A stretch of 64,000 nt of DNA from Hyphomicrobium_A sp963782555. Lineage in GTDB: Bacteria; Pseudomonadota; Alphaproteobacteria; Rhizobiales; Hyphomicrobiaceae. A model generated the notes under the pieces. The model had not been told where the DNA came from. It searched no databases and saw only the letters and a list, made by a program, of their open reading frames with translations. Numbering within the stretch: the stretch's first letter is position 1; every line of letters starts with the position of its first letter. The DNA is taken from assembly GCA_963782555.1 (NCBI GenBank), contig CAWAKB010000005.1, positions 310,001 to 374,000 on the forward strand, given 5' to 3'. The translations under genes were made by a program, and so were the position numbers. Shown here one piece after another: positions 1-8,002 of this stretch.

Positions 1-196
1 CGTTCTCGCCTTTTTGGGTCTCGCGCGCGAGCCGCCCGCCGAGCACCATGCTTGCCAGCACCAGCTCGCGGTAGCTCAGCTTGGTGCCGTCGGCATCCTC
101 GACGCAGATCCTTGCCCGGCCGAAGCGGCGCCCTGCCGCGAGAACGCCGGCAAAGAGCGTCGTTTGAGCTTGGTCGGGGTGGAAGGATTGGGCCAT
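1..196 (-). CDS. AMP-binding acyl ligase, N-terminal part (runs off the left edge)
   Basis: An ATG at 194-196 on the minus strand opens a frame of 65 codons that leaves the window without a stop. The start reads MAQSFHPDQAQTTLF, followed by GRRFGRARICVEDADG and LSYRELVLASMVLGGRLA. This is the look of the N-terminus of adenylate-forming ligases, especially the AMP-binding part of Hyphomicrobiales acyl-ACP/phospholipid acyltransferase-type proteins, which activate fatty acids at the membrane. No catalytic motif lies inside the visible part, so the substrate is unknown. The pair of palindromes at 318-375 sits between this gene and the divergent small gene at 630. Confidence 0.55.
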   Translation of the reverse strand, partial: MAQSFHPDQAQTTLFAGVLAAGRRFGRARICVEDADGTKLSYRELVLASMVLGGRLARETQKGEN

Positions 197-317
197 CGCG
201 GACGCCGAAAAGGCGGCGGACAACCGCCGCCGTGGAGGGAGCTGACCTTGACGGTTCGGTGACGCAAGCGCAATCGCCGAGCACGCCGCCACAGGGGGCG
301 AGTTGGCCAAACTGAGC

Positions 318-375
318 ATTGTGCGGTGCACCAAAAATTGCCAAAAAACTAGGCACGCTTGGTGCACTGCACAAT
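318..375. promoter_or_regulatory. Paired palindromic site, candidate operator
   Basis: Two 16-bp arms, 318-333 and 360-375, are reverse complements of each other with one mismatch. Each arm is itself a small palindrome of the form GTGCA-N-TGCAC (321-331 imperfect, 362-372 perfect). The two centres are 41 bp apart, close to four helical turns. The site lies between the divergent genes starting at 196 and 630. It looks like a double operator. TGCA-rich palindromes are associated with PhaR-type regulators of PHA granule genes in alphaproteobacteria, but that link is my inference. A hairpin in RNA is the alternative reading. Confidence 0.5.
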
Positions 376-629
376 AGGGCCTTCTCGGGGCTTCACGCGT
401 CCCCATTCCAAAACGGCAGTATTGACGGGCCCTCGAAGGTCCCCAAAGGCATTTATATTACAATATATTACTGAATGGGAATTGGGCAGGAGTTGCACAT
501 GATTGAAACTTGAGCAAACCCTGATTCGGCACTACGCTTTCAATAACGACAACAACAAAACATGAGGACCCGGCCAAGGCGGAACCACCCTCGTTGAGGG
601 TTATTTCGGCGGAACCTTGGAGGTGTCCA

Positions 630-839
630 ATGATCGAAGTCGTTGCTCTGGTTTGCTCCATGCAGGCACCGTTGCGATGCAAGGACCTTCACCTGGCCTT
701 TGCCGCGGAGTTTGTCACGCCGCAGCAGTGCATGCTGTACGGGCAGACGGAGCTGGCCAAATGGACCAACGAGCATCCGGGCTGGAAGATTTCCCACGGC
801 TTCAAGTGTGGCCGCGCTGGGCGCTACGCCAAGATTTGA
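630..839 (+). CDS. Conserved small hypothetical protein (69 aa)
   Basis: The ATG at 630 is preceded by GGAGG at 619-623 with good spacing, so I prefer it to the upstream in-frame start at 594. The protein starts MIEVVALVCSM, contains FVTPQQCMLYGQTELAKW and EHPGWKI, and ends in GRAGRYAKI. I recognise the pattern as a short conserved Hyphomicrobiales protein with no assigned function. It has three cysteines, no signal peptide and no clear membrane segment. It stands alone downstream of the paired palindrome at 318-375, which may regulate it. Confidence 0.7.
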   Translation: MIEVVALVCSMQAPLRCKDLHLAFAAEFVTPQQCMLYGQTELAKWTNEHPGWKISHGFKCGRAGRYAKI

Positions 840-1096
840 TCCGAGGGGGCTTCGGGGGACGGGCTCGGCCCGGCGGGCGGCCGGCCGAGCAGACATCAGA
901 CACAACGATGTCGGCGCACTCACCCTTCCCAGCCAGGTTGTCGACCGCTGAGCGCAAACGGCGCGGTTGCGGGACGCGTGTAGAGGACGGCAGCACGGTC
1001 CTCTCTATGCTTCCCTGACCTTTGCGGTTGACTTAGCCGCCACCTTCGCCTCCCTAGGGCGAGCCAAAAAAGCTCGTTCCGGATCGGGAGGAATCA
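840..1096 (+). other. Leader region of the sulfhydrylase gene
   Basis: No gene is seen here. The last 90 bases contain TGACTTAGCC near 1029-1038 and GCCAAAAAAGC near 1062-1072, ending in the ribosome-binding site GGGAGGA just before the ATG at 1097. The two motifs loosely recall the conserved parts of a SAM-II riboswitch, which often precedes this gene family in alphaproteobacteria. I could not draw a convincing P1 stem, so the riboswitch reading is weak. Confidence 0.25.
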
Positions 1097-2392
1097 ATGT
1101 CGGAGACTGCCGCACCGCCCAAATTTGCAACCCTGGCCGTGCACGCGGGCGCTGCACCCGATCCCTCAACCGGCGCGCGAGTGACGCCGATCTATCAGAC
1201 GACCTCCTACGTCTTTAACGATGCCGACCACGCCGCAGCGCTGTTCGGGCTGGAGGCGTTCGGCAACATCTACACCCGCATTACCAACCCGACCGAGGCC
1301 GTATTGGAAGGGCGCATCGCCGCGCTCGAAGGGGGCACGGCGGCGCTCGCGGTCGCCTCCGGCCATGCCGCGCAGTTCCTGGCGTTCCACACGCTCTTAG
1401 AGCCCGGCGATGAGTTCGTCGCCGGCCGCCAGCTCTACGGCGGCTCCATCAACCAGTTCAATCACTCCTTCAAGAAGTTCGATTGGAACGTCGTGTGGGC
1501 CGACGCCACCGACCCCGCCTCCATCGAGAAAGCGATCACCCCCAAGACGCGCGCCATCTTCTGCGAGTTGATCGCCAACCCCGGCGGCATCGTCATCGAC
1601 CTGCCGGCGATCGGCGCCATCGCCAAGAAGGCCGGCGTGCCCTTCATCGTCGACAACACGCTGGCGACGCCCTACCTGTGCCAGCCCAAGGAGCACGGCG
1701 CCGACATCGTCGTGCACTCGCTCACCAAGTTCATCGGCGGGCACGGCAACTCGATCGGCGGCGTGCTGGTCGACTGCGGCACCTATGACTGGCTCGGCGC
1801 CAAGCACCGCTACAAGACGCTGGTCGAGCCCAACGCCTCCTATGGCGGCATGACGCTCGCCGAGACCTTCGGCAACTTCGCCTTCGCCATTGCGGCGCGC
1901 GTCATGGGCCTGCGCGACCTTGGCCCGGCCATTGCGCCGCTGAACGCGTTCTTGATCCTGACCGGGAGCGAGACGCTGCCGTTGCGCATGGCGCGCCACT
2001 GCGAGAATGCGCTGGCGGTGGCGATGTGGCTGGAGAAGCATCCGAAGGTCGCCTGGGTCTCTTACGCGGCGCTGCCGTCGAGCCCCTATCACGCGCTGCA
2101 GAAGAAGATCGCGCCCAAGGGCGCCGGCGCCGTGCTGACCTTCGGCTTGAAAGGCGGCTACGAGGCCGGCGTCAAGCTCGTGTCCTCCTTGAAGCTCTTC
2201 TCGCACCTCGCCAACATCGGCGACACGCGGAGCCTCGTCATTCACCCGGCCTCGACCACGCATCGCCAGCTCACCGACGAGCAGCGCATCGCCGCCGGCG
2301 CCGGCCCCGACGTCGTGCGCCTGTCGGTCGGCATCGAGGACAAGGACGACATCATCGCCGACCTGGAGCAGGGCCTGGCGCAGGTGGGGTGA
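1097..2392 (+). CDS. metY: O-acetylhomoserine sulfhydrylase (PLP enzyme)
   Basis: A 431-aa member of the Cys/Met metabolism PLP-enzyme family, the usual length for O-acetylhomoserine aminocarboxypropyltransferase. It would make homocysteine from O-acetylhomoserine and sulfide in the cytoplasm. Visible signatures are YTRITNPTEAVLEGRIAALE near residue 60, the cofactor-phosphate loop ASGHAAQ, and the PLP lysine in SLTKFIGGHG (Lys211). The C-terminal SVGIEDKDDIIADLEQGL is typical. The start is fixed by GGGAGGA directly upstream. The TTG-start methyltransferase follows after 4 bp and may be co-transcribed. O-succinylhomoserine specificity (MetZ) cannot be excluded from sequence alone. Confidence 0.9.
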   Translation: MSETAAPPKFATLAVHAGAAPDPSTGARVTPIYQTTSYVFNDADHAAALFGLEAFGNIYTRITNPTEAVLEGRIAALEGGTAALAVASGHAAQFLAFHTLLEPGDEFVAGRQLYGGSINQFNHSFKKFDWNVVWADATDPASIEKAITPKTRAIFCELIANPGGIVIDLPAIGAIAKKAGVPFIVDNTLATPYLCQPKEHGADIVVHSLTKFIGGHGNSIGGVLVDCGTYDWLGAKHRYKTLVEPNASYGGMTLAETFGNFAFAIAARVMGLRDLGPAIAPLNAFLILTGSETLPLRMARHCENALAVAMWLEKHPKVAWVSYAALPSSPYHALQKKIAPKGAGAVLTFGLKGGYEAGVKLVSSLKLFSHLANIGDTRSLVIHPASTTHRQLTDEQRIAAGAGPDVVRLSVGIEDKDDIIADLEQGLAQVG

Positions 2393-2396
2393 GGGC

Positions 2397-3020
2397 TTGT
2401 CGCCCCACTCGCTTCGGTCCGTTTACGAAAGAAACGCCGAGGCCTTCGACCGCCAACGCGGCCGCCGGCTCATCGAGCGCGCGTGGCTCGATCGCTTTCT
2501 GGCGCAAGTCCCGGCCGGTGAAACCATCCTCGACCTGGGCTGCGGCGCCGGTGAGCCGATCGCGCGCTACCTTATCGAGCAGGGCCGCGCCCTGTGGGGT
2601 GTCGATTTCGCCGAGCCGATGCTTGCCATCGCGCGTAAGCGGTTTCCACAAGCGAACTGGGTGCATGCTGACATGCGCATGCTCGATCTGGGCCGGCGTT
2701 TTGGTGGGATCGTTGGCTGGGACAGCTTCTTCCACCTCACCAAAGAGGAGCAGCGCGCCGTCATTCCGATCTTGGCGCATCATTTGTCGCCAGGCGGGGC
2801 GTTGCTGCTGACGGTCGGGCCGAGCGAGGGTGAGGTCACCGGTACTGTCGAGGGCGAGGCGGTCTATCACGCCAGTCTTTCGCCGCAGGAGTATGAGCAG
2901 CGACTTGGCGACGCCGCCCTGCACCTCGTCGACTTTGTGGCCGAGGATCCGACCTGCGACTACCACTCGGTCTTGTTGGCCAAGGGCAATCCGCGAACGG
3001 ACCGCGTTGACGGCATGTGA
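2397..3020 (+). CDS. Class I SAM-dependent methyltransferase
   Basis: A 207-aa protein with the Rossmann-type SAM motif ILDLGCGAGEPIARYL around residues 45-60, the acidic strand WGVDFAEPMLAIAR and a motif II-like region GWDSFFHLTKEEQ. It is a small-molecule type methyltransferase, and the substrate cannot be read. The frame opens with TTG at 2397, 4 bp after the sulfhydrylase stop, and the preceding GGGGTGAGGG can act as ribosome-binding site. No ATG or GTG lies before the conserved N-terminal helix VYERNAEAFDRQR, so TTG is the best start. Confidence 0.8.
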   Translation: MSPHSLRSVYERNAEAFDRQRGRRLIERAWLDRFLAQVPAGETILDLGCGAGEPIARYLIEQGRALWGVDFAEPMLAIARKRFPQANWVHADMRMLDLGRRFGGIVGWDSFFHLTKEEQRAVIPILAHHLSPGGALLLTVGPSEGEVTGTVEGEAVYHASLSPQEYEQRLGDAALHLVDFVAEDPTCDYHSVLLAKGNPRTDRVDGM

Positions 3021-3135
3021 TTGCGGACGGGCGACATGGGGAAAAATAGCGTCATCCGGCGCGTCTGCGCCGGATGACTTGGTGCGTGGCGACTAGAAGA
3101 ACGCCTCTCTCAATGAGGAGCGCCCGCACGCCGGA

Positions 3136-3261
3136 TTAGCGGCAGTCCCACACACCATGCGGCGAGATGGTCGAGTTCGCGCACACGGCGTGTATGGGAT
3201 ACGCATATGCATTCGTCGCAAGAGCGAGGGCCGCGAGGACTGCAAAAATGGTGGTCTTCAT
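3136..3261 (-). CDS. 41-aa secreted peptide with two cysteines
   Basis: A short frame on the minus strand opens at 3261 with ATG and has GGAGG seven bases upstream. It begins MKTTIFAVLAALALATNAYA, a textbook signal peptide. The mature part would be only about 21 residues: YPIHAVCANSTISPHG then VWDCR. The two cysteines could form one disulfide loop. I do not recognise a family. No neighbour reads in the same direction closely upstream, so it seems to be a single gene. It is too short for ordinary ORF cut-offs, but the ribosome-binding site and signal peptide together make it credible. Confidence 0.6.
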   Translation of the reverse strand: MKTTIFAVLAALALATNAYAYPIHAVCANSTISPHGVWDCR

Positions 3262-3561
3262 TGGGGACCTCCAGTGCGTCGTCTATGTGTGCCTCCGTCT
3301 TTTCCCGCTTTGCCTACCTGCTAAAATTCTACCACTGCGTCGCGACCAACAGCTCGACGCACGTCTCAAGATTTGTTGCCGCTCGGTAATAGCGAAGGCG
3401 CATACGGTTGGGACCCTCTGTCCATCGCGATCCGCTTCCGGAGAAAGTTTGATCTCGCTTTCGCGTCAGTTTTTACGTTCCGGCGGGTCGCTACTTTGCG
3501 TGCAAACTTTGCTGCAAATTGCGCATTGAGCGGAGCACCAAACCTTGTTCCGTCGTCGCGG
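3262..3561. other. Intergenic stretch without visible features
   Basis: About 300 bases between the small peptide gene and the membrane protein gene. Frames here are short, start poorly and look random. It should contain the promoter of the leftward peptide gene, but I see no clear boxes or hairpins. Confidence 0.5.
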
Positions 3562-3876
3562 CTAACGCACAAAGCGGGCCAGAAGCCGCGGGCAGATTCC
3601 GATGGCGACGACGGCCGAGGCGCCGCCCGCGATGCCGGCGCTCCAATCGCTCTCGCCCATCGCGACGATGACAATCGCGAACGTCAAGGCAAACAGCGCG
3701 GCGTCGATCAGCGCGAAGGGCAGCGGCCATGTCCGCATGTTGCCTCCCTCGAAGGGGACGTCCGTGCGAACGGTGCCGAGGGCTTTGCCGGCATACCAGA
3801 GTAGGGCGGCGATAATCATGAGCGTAGGCAGCATCACCGCCAAGCGGATCGCTACTTGGTAGATGAAGTCGGGCAT
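3562..3876 (-). CDS. Small inner-membrane protein (104 aa)
   Basis: The ATG at 3876 has AAGGAG six bases upstream, which decides against the longer frame starting at 3996. The protein begins MPDFIYQVAIRLAVMLP. It has a first membrane segment around residues 8-30, a polar loop with VPFEGGNMRTW, then two further hydrophobic stretches (LPFALIDAALFALTFAIVIV and GIAGGASAVVAIGI), so three membrane spans are likely. The family is not recognised. It sits upstream of the peptide gene at 3261 in the same direction, 300 bases away. Confidence 0.6.
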   Translation of the reverse strand: MPDFIYQVAIRLAVMLPTLMIIAALLWYAGKALGTVRTDVPFEGGNMRTWPLPFALIDAALFALTFAIVIVAMGESDWSAGIAGGASAVVAIGICPRLLARFVR

Positions 3877-4028
3877 GATGGCTCCTTTGGGCAGCATGGG
3901 GACGGTAGGGCTCCCTCCATGCCCGGTGGAATTTGTCCCCGCTGTCTCCTCGGGAACATCGGCATTTGCGCTAACGCCCCCTTTCGGTCGCATCACGGAT
4001 CATGGTGCCGACCGCGGCAGGCGCTGTC

Positions 4029-4763
4029 TTACTCGGAAGGTGCCGACGCAGCGGGCAGGCACCCGGAGAAGCGATCAGCTGCGGTCTCGGGCAGGATGCC
4101 GATAACGGCGCCCGCCGCTGAGAAAGCCTGCAGGGCTTTGACGCGCGGCTCGGGCAGCGCCACGCAGCCCGACGTCTTGGTGTCGGGCGTCTTCCAGACA
4201 TGGATGAAGATGCACGAGCCGCGCGCGCTCTGGCGATCGCTCGGGTAGTCAACGAAGAGCCCGTTGCGGAACAGAGAGGTGTCGCTCATGTTGTCGGCCT
4301 TGGTCTCCGGCGTGAGCTTCGCGCGCGTGGTGATCGTGTTGTAATGCGGCGAGGCGGCGTCCTCCACGCATACGGTCTGACCGGGCTCGATTTTGATGTA
4401 GCCATCGCGCTTCACATCGGCGAAGCCGAAGCTCGCTCCCAGCTTGAAGAACCCGGCCGGCGTGCGGTTGTCGCCTTCGACCTTCTCTGGCTCGCCCTCG
4501 CGCATGTAGGAAAGGAACGGCAAGCCCCACGCCAGCCCCTTCTTGCCGACCATGGCAGGTTCCTCCGCGCTGACCGGGCGCCAGGGCGCGCCCACAGAGG
4601 TGCGCTCAAAGAGCTGCAGGCGCGCCTTCGAGCTCTCCATGTCGGGCGTGGTGACCAGGACCAGACGCAGCGCCTCGTTGAGCGGCGGCGGGCAGCTCTG
4701 TCCGAGAGCGGGGGCTGCGTCGGTCGCGGTGGCCGCAAGCACGAGGTTCCTCAGTCTCGTCAT
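4029..4763 (-). CDS. Secreted L,D-transpeptidase-like protein (YkuD fold)
   Basis: A 244-aa protein starting at the ATG at 4763, preceded by AAGGA. The first 22 residues (MTRLRNLVLAATATDAAPAL) look like a rather weak signal peptide. The catalytic signature is near the C-terminus: HVWKTPDTKTSGCVALPE, giving the His and the nucleophilic Cys in the order His-x(n)-Ser-Gly-Cys. Such enzymes cross-link peptidoglycan or attach lipoproteins in the periplasm. The family version with EGDNRTPAGFF ahead of the catalytic motif resembles the stand-alone L,D-transpeptidases with no extra binding domain. The gene is monocistronic here. Confidence 0.75.
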   Translation of the reverse strand: MTRLRNLVLAATATDAAPALGQSCPPPLNEALRLVLVTTPDMESSKARLQLFERTSVGAPWRPVSAEEPAMVGKKGLAWGLPFLSYMREGEPEKVEGDNRTPAGFFKLGASFGFADVKRDGYIKIEPGQTVCVEDAASPHYNTITTRAKLTPETKADNMSDTSLFRNGLFVDYPSDRQSARGSCIFIHVWKTPDTKTSGCVALPEPRVKALQAFSAAGAVIGILPETAADRFSGCLPAASAPSE

Positions 4764-4918
4764 CGGGCAAGTCCTTTGCCGGGGGGCATTGGCGGCTACC
4801 TCTAGCACGACGAGATCGCCGCGGTCCGGACGGGGTGCGCCTATCCCTCGGCATCGAGGACAAGGATGTCATCCTCGCCGACCTGGCGCCCCGAGGGGAA
4901 CAGCTTCGCGATTTGGGA

Positions 4919-6433
4919 CTAGTTCTTGTTGCGGCCAACTCGGTCGAGTATGGGCGCCGTCGGCTTATCGACGCGATAGAGAACGTAGCGCGCAATTTCG
5001 CCGCCGTTTCTGCGTCTGCTGACCTCGCCTATCTTTTTCACCTCGGCAAAGCGGGCGCACAGCCTGCGTGAGCTGTCGCGACCTACGTTTGCTACATAAA
5101 GACCGGGTTGGGACAACACAGCCGCGGGGGGAGTCTGGAAGGAGATCCAGCGAAGGCGCTCGTTGAACTGAACGACTGGAATCCGCGACGACGAATAGTA
5201 GGCAAGCTCGCTCGTCAATCTATACCGCGACGTCAGTATGTAGGCCGCGTGCTCTCGCCGCGCCACGTCCTCGACGTCCCGCGCAAGCTCCGACCATCCC
5301 GCCATCAGCGCGGTAGGATCCTTCTTGGCATTGAGCGGAATTGGGGCGGCCATGGCTTGCAGGTAGACAACCGCTGCAATCGCGATGCCGATGGGCACGG
5401 CAAGGCGATGCGAGGTCGCCATAGCCGGCTGCAGACGCCTCGGAAATCGGAAGATCTGGAAGGCCGCCTCCGAGCCGAGCACGGCAAATATCGGGTATGC
5501 GGGAGCGGTCCAGTTGCCGTGCACCCGCGCGTGCAGGCTATGGAAGAGAAAATAAGCCATCATGGGGCTGATGAGCGAAACCAGAAGCATCCGGGCGTCG
5601 GCGTCGGGATCGTTGCGCCGCTCAAAGGTGAGCCACACGCCGCCGGCGGTGAGCGCAAAAACAAAAGGTGTGAGCAGGCCGATCTGCGAGGCCGCGAATT
5701 CGCCGATGTAGCGGAGCGATAGGCCGTGCGCTTCGGCGCGCCCGAATTGCTTGGCGAACGAGGCCCAGTGATGCTGATAGTTCCATGCGATCACGGGAAA
5801 GAAGATGGCGAATGCCAAGATCCCTGCCACATAGGGTGCCGGGTGGCGCCACCAGACGCGCAAGCGAGGAACGAGGATCATGGCGCAGGGAATTCCGGCC
5901 CCGAGCAGCAACGTCGTGTATTTCGATTGAAGGGCCAAGCCCATGGCAACGCCGACCAACATCCACCAGCCGGCGCCGCCTCCGCCATAAATGCGCACGA
6001 GCGCGTAGAGCGCGATCGCCCAGAAGAACAACAACGGGGTATCGGGGGTGATGATGATCGCGCCGGCGGAAATGAGCAGCATCGAGCAATAGAGCAGCGC
6101 CGCAAAGGCCGCCTTGCGGCGGTCGCCGAACAAGCGCTGGGAGAGGACGTAGACGAACCCGGCGCCAGCCGAGGCGGCGAGAGCTCCCAAGGCACGCACG
6201 CCAAACGCGCTGTCACCGAACAATAGCGTCGAGAGACGGATCCAAAGCGCCACCATGGGGGGATGGTCGAGGTAGCACCAGGCCAGATGCTTGGCCCACA
6301 GCGCGTAATAGGCCTCGTCGAACATCAGCTCGAGATGGCCGGCGAGCCAAAGCCGCACGCAAAGCAGCAGGGCGGAGAGCCATACCACCGTCGCCGTGGA
6401 ATCCAGCTCGCGCTCGTATTGGCAGACGGTCAA
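4919..6433 (-). CDS. ArnT/PMT-type glycosyltransferase (GT39/83 superfamily)
   Basis: A polytopic protein of about 504 residues with roughly eleven hydrophobic segments. The first periplasmic loop carries the catalytic-type acidic motif MFDEAYYALWAKHLAW followed by CYLDHPPMVALW, typical of transferases that take sugar from polyprenyl-phosphate donors. It would act on the periplasmic face of the inner membrane. No ATG exists near the N-terminus. The TTG at 6433 overlaps the stop of the upstream GT2-GtrA gene and suggests translational coupling, and another TTG (6445) or an internal GTG is possible. Context implies that the upstream gene supplies the polyprenyl-phosphate sugar it uses. The acceptor is unknown (lipid A, protein or glycan). 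Confidence 0.8.
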   Translation of the reverse strand: MTVCQYERELDSTATVVWLSALLLCVRLWLAGHLELMFDEAYYALWAKHLAWCYLDHPPMVALWIRLSTLLFGDSAFGVRALGALAASAGAGFVYVLSQRLFGDRRKAAFAALLYCSMLLISAGAIIITPDTPLLFFWAIALYALVRIYGGGGAGWWMLVGVAMGLALQSKYTTLLLGAGIPCAMILVPRLRVWWRHPAPYVAGILAFAIFFPVIAWNYQHHWASFAKQFGRAEAHGLSLRYIGEFAASQIGLLTPFVFALTAGGVWLTFERRNDPDADARMLLVSLISPMMAYFLFHSLHARVHGNWTAPAYPIFAVLGSEAAFQIFRFPRRLQPAMATSHRLAVPIGIAIAAVVYLQAMAAPIPLNAKKDPTALMAGWSELARDVEDVARREHAAYILTSRYRLTSELAYYSSSRIPVVQFNERLRWISFQTPPAAVLSQPGLYVANVGRDSSRRLCARFAEVKKIGEVSRRRNGGEIARYVLYRVDKPTAPILDRVGRNKN

Positions 6434-7617
6434 CGCCGTTTCCAAACGAAAGTGGAGGAGCCGACATAGTTCCAGACGGCGCCCACGACGGAGCCGGCGA
6501 GCCCCGCCAGCCACCAGACGTGATCACTCGCATAGAACCACGACGAGACGCCGACGTTGCTGAGGGCGCCGGTCGAGCACACGGCATAGAAGCTCAACAG
6601 CGCGCCGATCATGCGCAGCCCGGAGACGCGCTGGTCCCGGTATGTCAGCATGTTGTTGAGGGAGAAGTTGCTGGTCATTGCCAGCAGGGTTGCGACCGCT
6701 TGCGCCATCGGGAACGACAACCCGAGCGCCAGCCCCTGCCAAAGGCCGGCGAGCTGAACCACGATCCCCGAGAGCCCGACGAGCATGAAGCTGAAGAAGC
6801 GCAGCGGCACGGCATTGCCCGTTGCCTTCGCGAGCAGAAGCCCGATGAAATCGATGGCATTGCGCAGATCGAGCTTGCTCTTGCCGAACAAGCGGGGGCG
6901 GAAGCCATAGGGTAGCTCTGCAATTCGCAACTTGCCCCGACCCGCGACAAGAATATCGAACAGGATCTTGAAGCCCTCGCTGGAAAGCTTAGGGGCCAAC
7001 TCGTCAAGCAGGTCACGTCGCATCAGGAAGAAACCGCTCATTGGGTCTTTGATCTCCACCCCGGTCAGACGCCGACTCCAGGTCGTCGCCGTCCGGCTTA
7101 TGCGCCGGCGAATGGCCGAGAACGACGCTGCATGGCCGCCATCGGTATAGCGGCTCCCCACCACCAGATCGGCACGGTCCTCAACGAGCATTCTCAGCAT
7201 GGGCAGTAGCAGGGTCTCATCGTGCTGGAGGTCGGCGTCCATCACGGCGACAAACCGAGCCTGGCTCGCGAGGGCACCTTCGAGGCAGGCGCCCGAGAGA
7301 CCGCGTCGCCCGATGCGGCGGATGCAGCGTATGCGGGCGTCCCTGCGGCCGAGCCTCTTTGCAATTGCAGACGTGCCGTCGGGCGAGTCATCGTCGACGA
7401 ACACGAGCTCCCAAGAGATGCCCTCCAACGTGCTCCCAATCTGTGTTGCGAGCACCGGCACGTTGGCTGCCTCATTGAACGTCGGAACGATGATCGTCAG
7501 AAGAGGAGCCGCGGCGACTTTGCTTGCCGCTCGGCCCCTCCTCGGGGCGGCCACGGCTTCCTGTGCATTGGACGCGGACACGTGTTCCATCCGTTTGCGG
7601 CCGTCGGGACTAGCCAT
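6430..7617 (-). CDS. DPM1-like GT2 glycosyltransferase fused to GtrA membrane domain
   Basis: The N-terminal half is a family 2 glycosyltransferase: LLTIIVPTFNEAANVPVLA, the DDDSPDGT and MDADLQHD acidic motifs, and VVGSRYTDGG. The C-terminal half has four hydrophobic spans of GtrA type (RFFSFMLVGLSGIVVQL, NFSLNNMLTYRDQR, VGAVWNYVGSSTFVW). Such fusions make a polyprenyl-phosphate sugar in the cytoplasm and help flip it. The gene ends inside the start of the ArnT-like transferase, forming a donor-transferase pair. The start is uncertain: the frame is open to 7752, but 7617 (ATG) leaves a more usual N-terminus, and no candidate has a strong ribosome-binding site. Confidence 0.8.
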   Translation of the reverse strand: MASPDGRKRMEHVSASNAQEAVAAPRRGRAASKVAAAPLLTIIVPTFNEAANVPVLATQIGSTLEGISWELVFVDDDSPDGTSAIAKRLGRRDARIRCIRRIGRRGLSGACLEGALASQARFVAVMDADLQHDETLLLPMLRMLVEDRADLVVGSRYTDGGHAASFSAIRRRISRTATTWSRRLTGVEIKDPMSGFFLMRRDLLDELAPKLSSEGFKILFDILVAGRGKLRIAELPYGFRPRLFGKSKLDLRNAIDFIGLLLAKATGNAVPLRFFSFMLVGLSGIVVQLAGLWQGLALGLSFPMAQAVATLLAMTSNFSLNNMLTYRDQRVSGLRMIGALLSFYAVCSTGALSNVGVSSWFYASDHVWWLAGLAGSVVGAVWNYVGSSTFVWKRR

Positions 7618-8002
7618 TCGCGTTGCGGCCGGGAGATCCGTTGCGGGATCGTCGCGTCCAGCAAGAGGCACAGAGACCGCCGCCAGGCGCCCATCAGCGG
7701 CCGAGGCCTGGCGGCGAGTTGAACAACGCGTGGGAGTTCCCCGTTCACACATTGAGGTGCCGAAGGAGGGTGCAATTCCAAACTTACGCGATGCTTACAG
7801 CGCCAAGGCGCGTAGAGGCAACCAGCGGCGCATCAGGGCTTGGCGTCCGGCGCGTCTGGATGTCGCGGCCGACACCGGTGTGCCGCCGGGGTGGCCGTAA
7901 GGCGATTCGGACTTTAAGCTTGGGTCGTGTTGCCATCCCCCGCAGGACCCACGATGACTTCTCACCGAGATCGACAAGAACTTTGTTGACTTCACCAGTC
8001 AG

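Noticed and set aside
1397..2263. Long open frame opposite the sulfhydrylase gene
   Set aside because: It is Arg/Gly/Val-rich and repeats the pattern expected from the complementary strand of a high-GC gene. No motif or start signal supports it.
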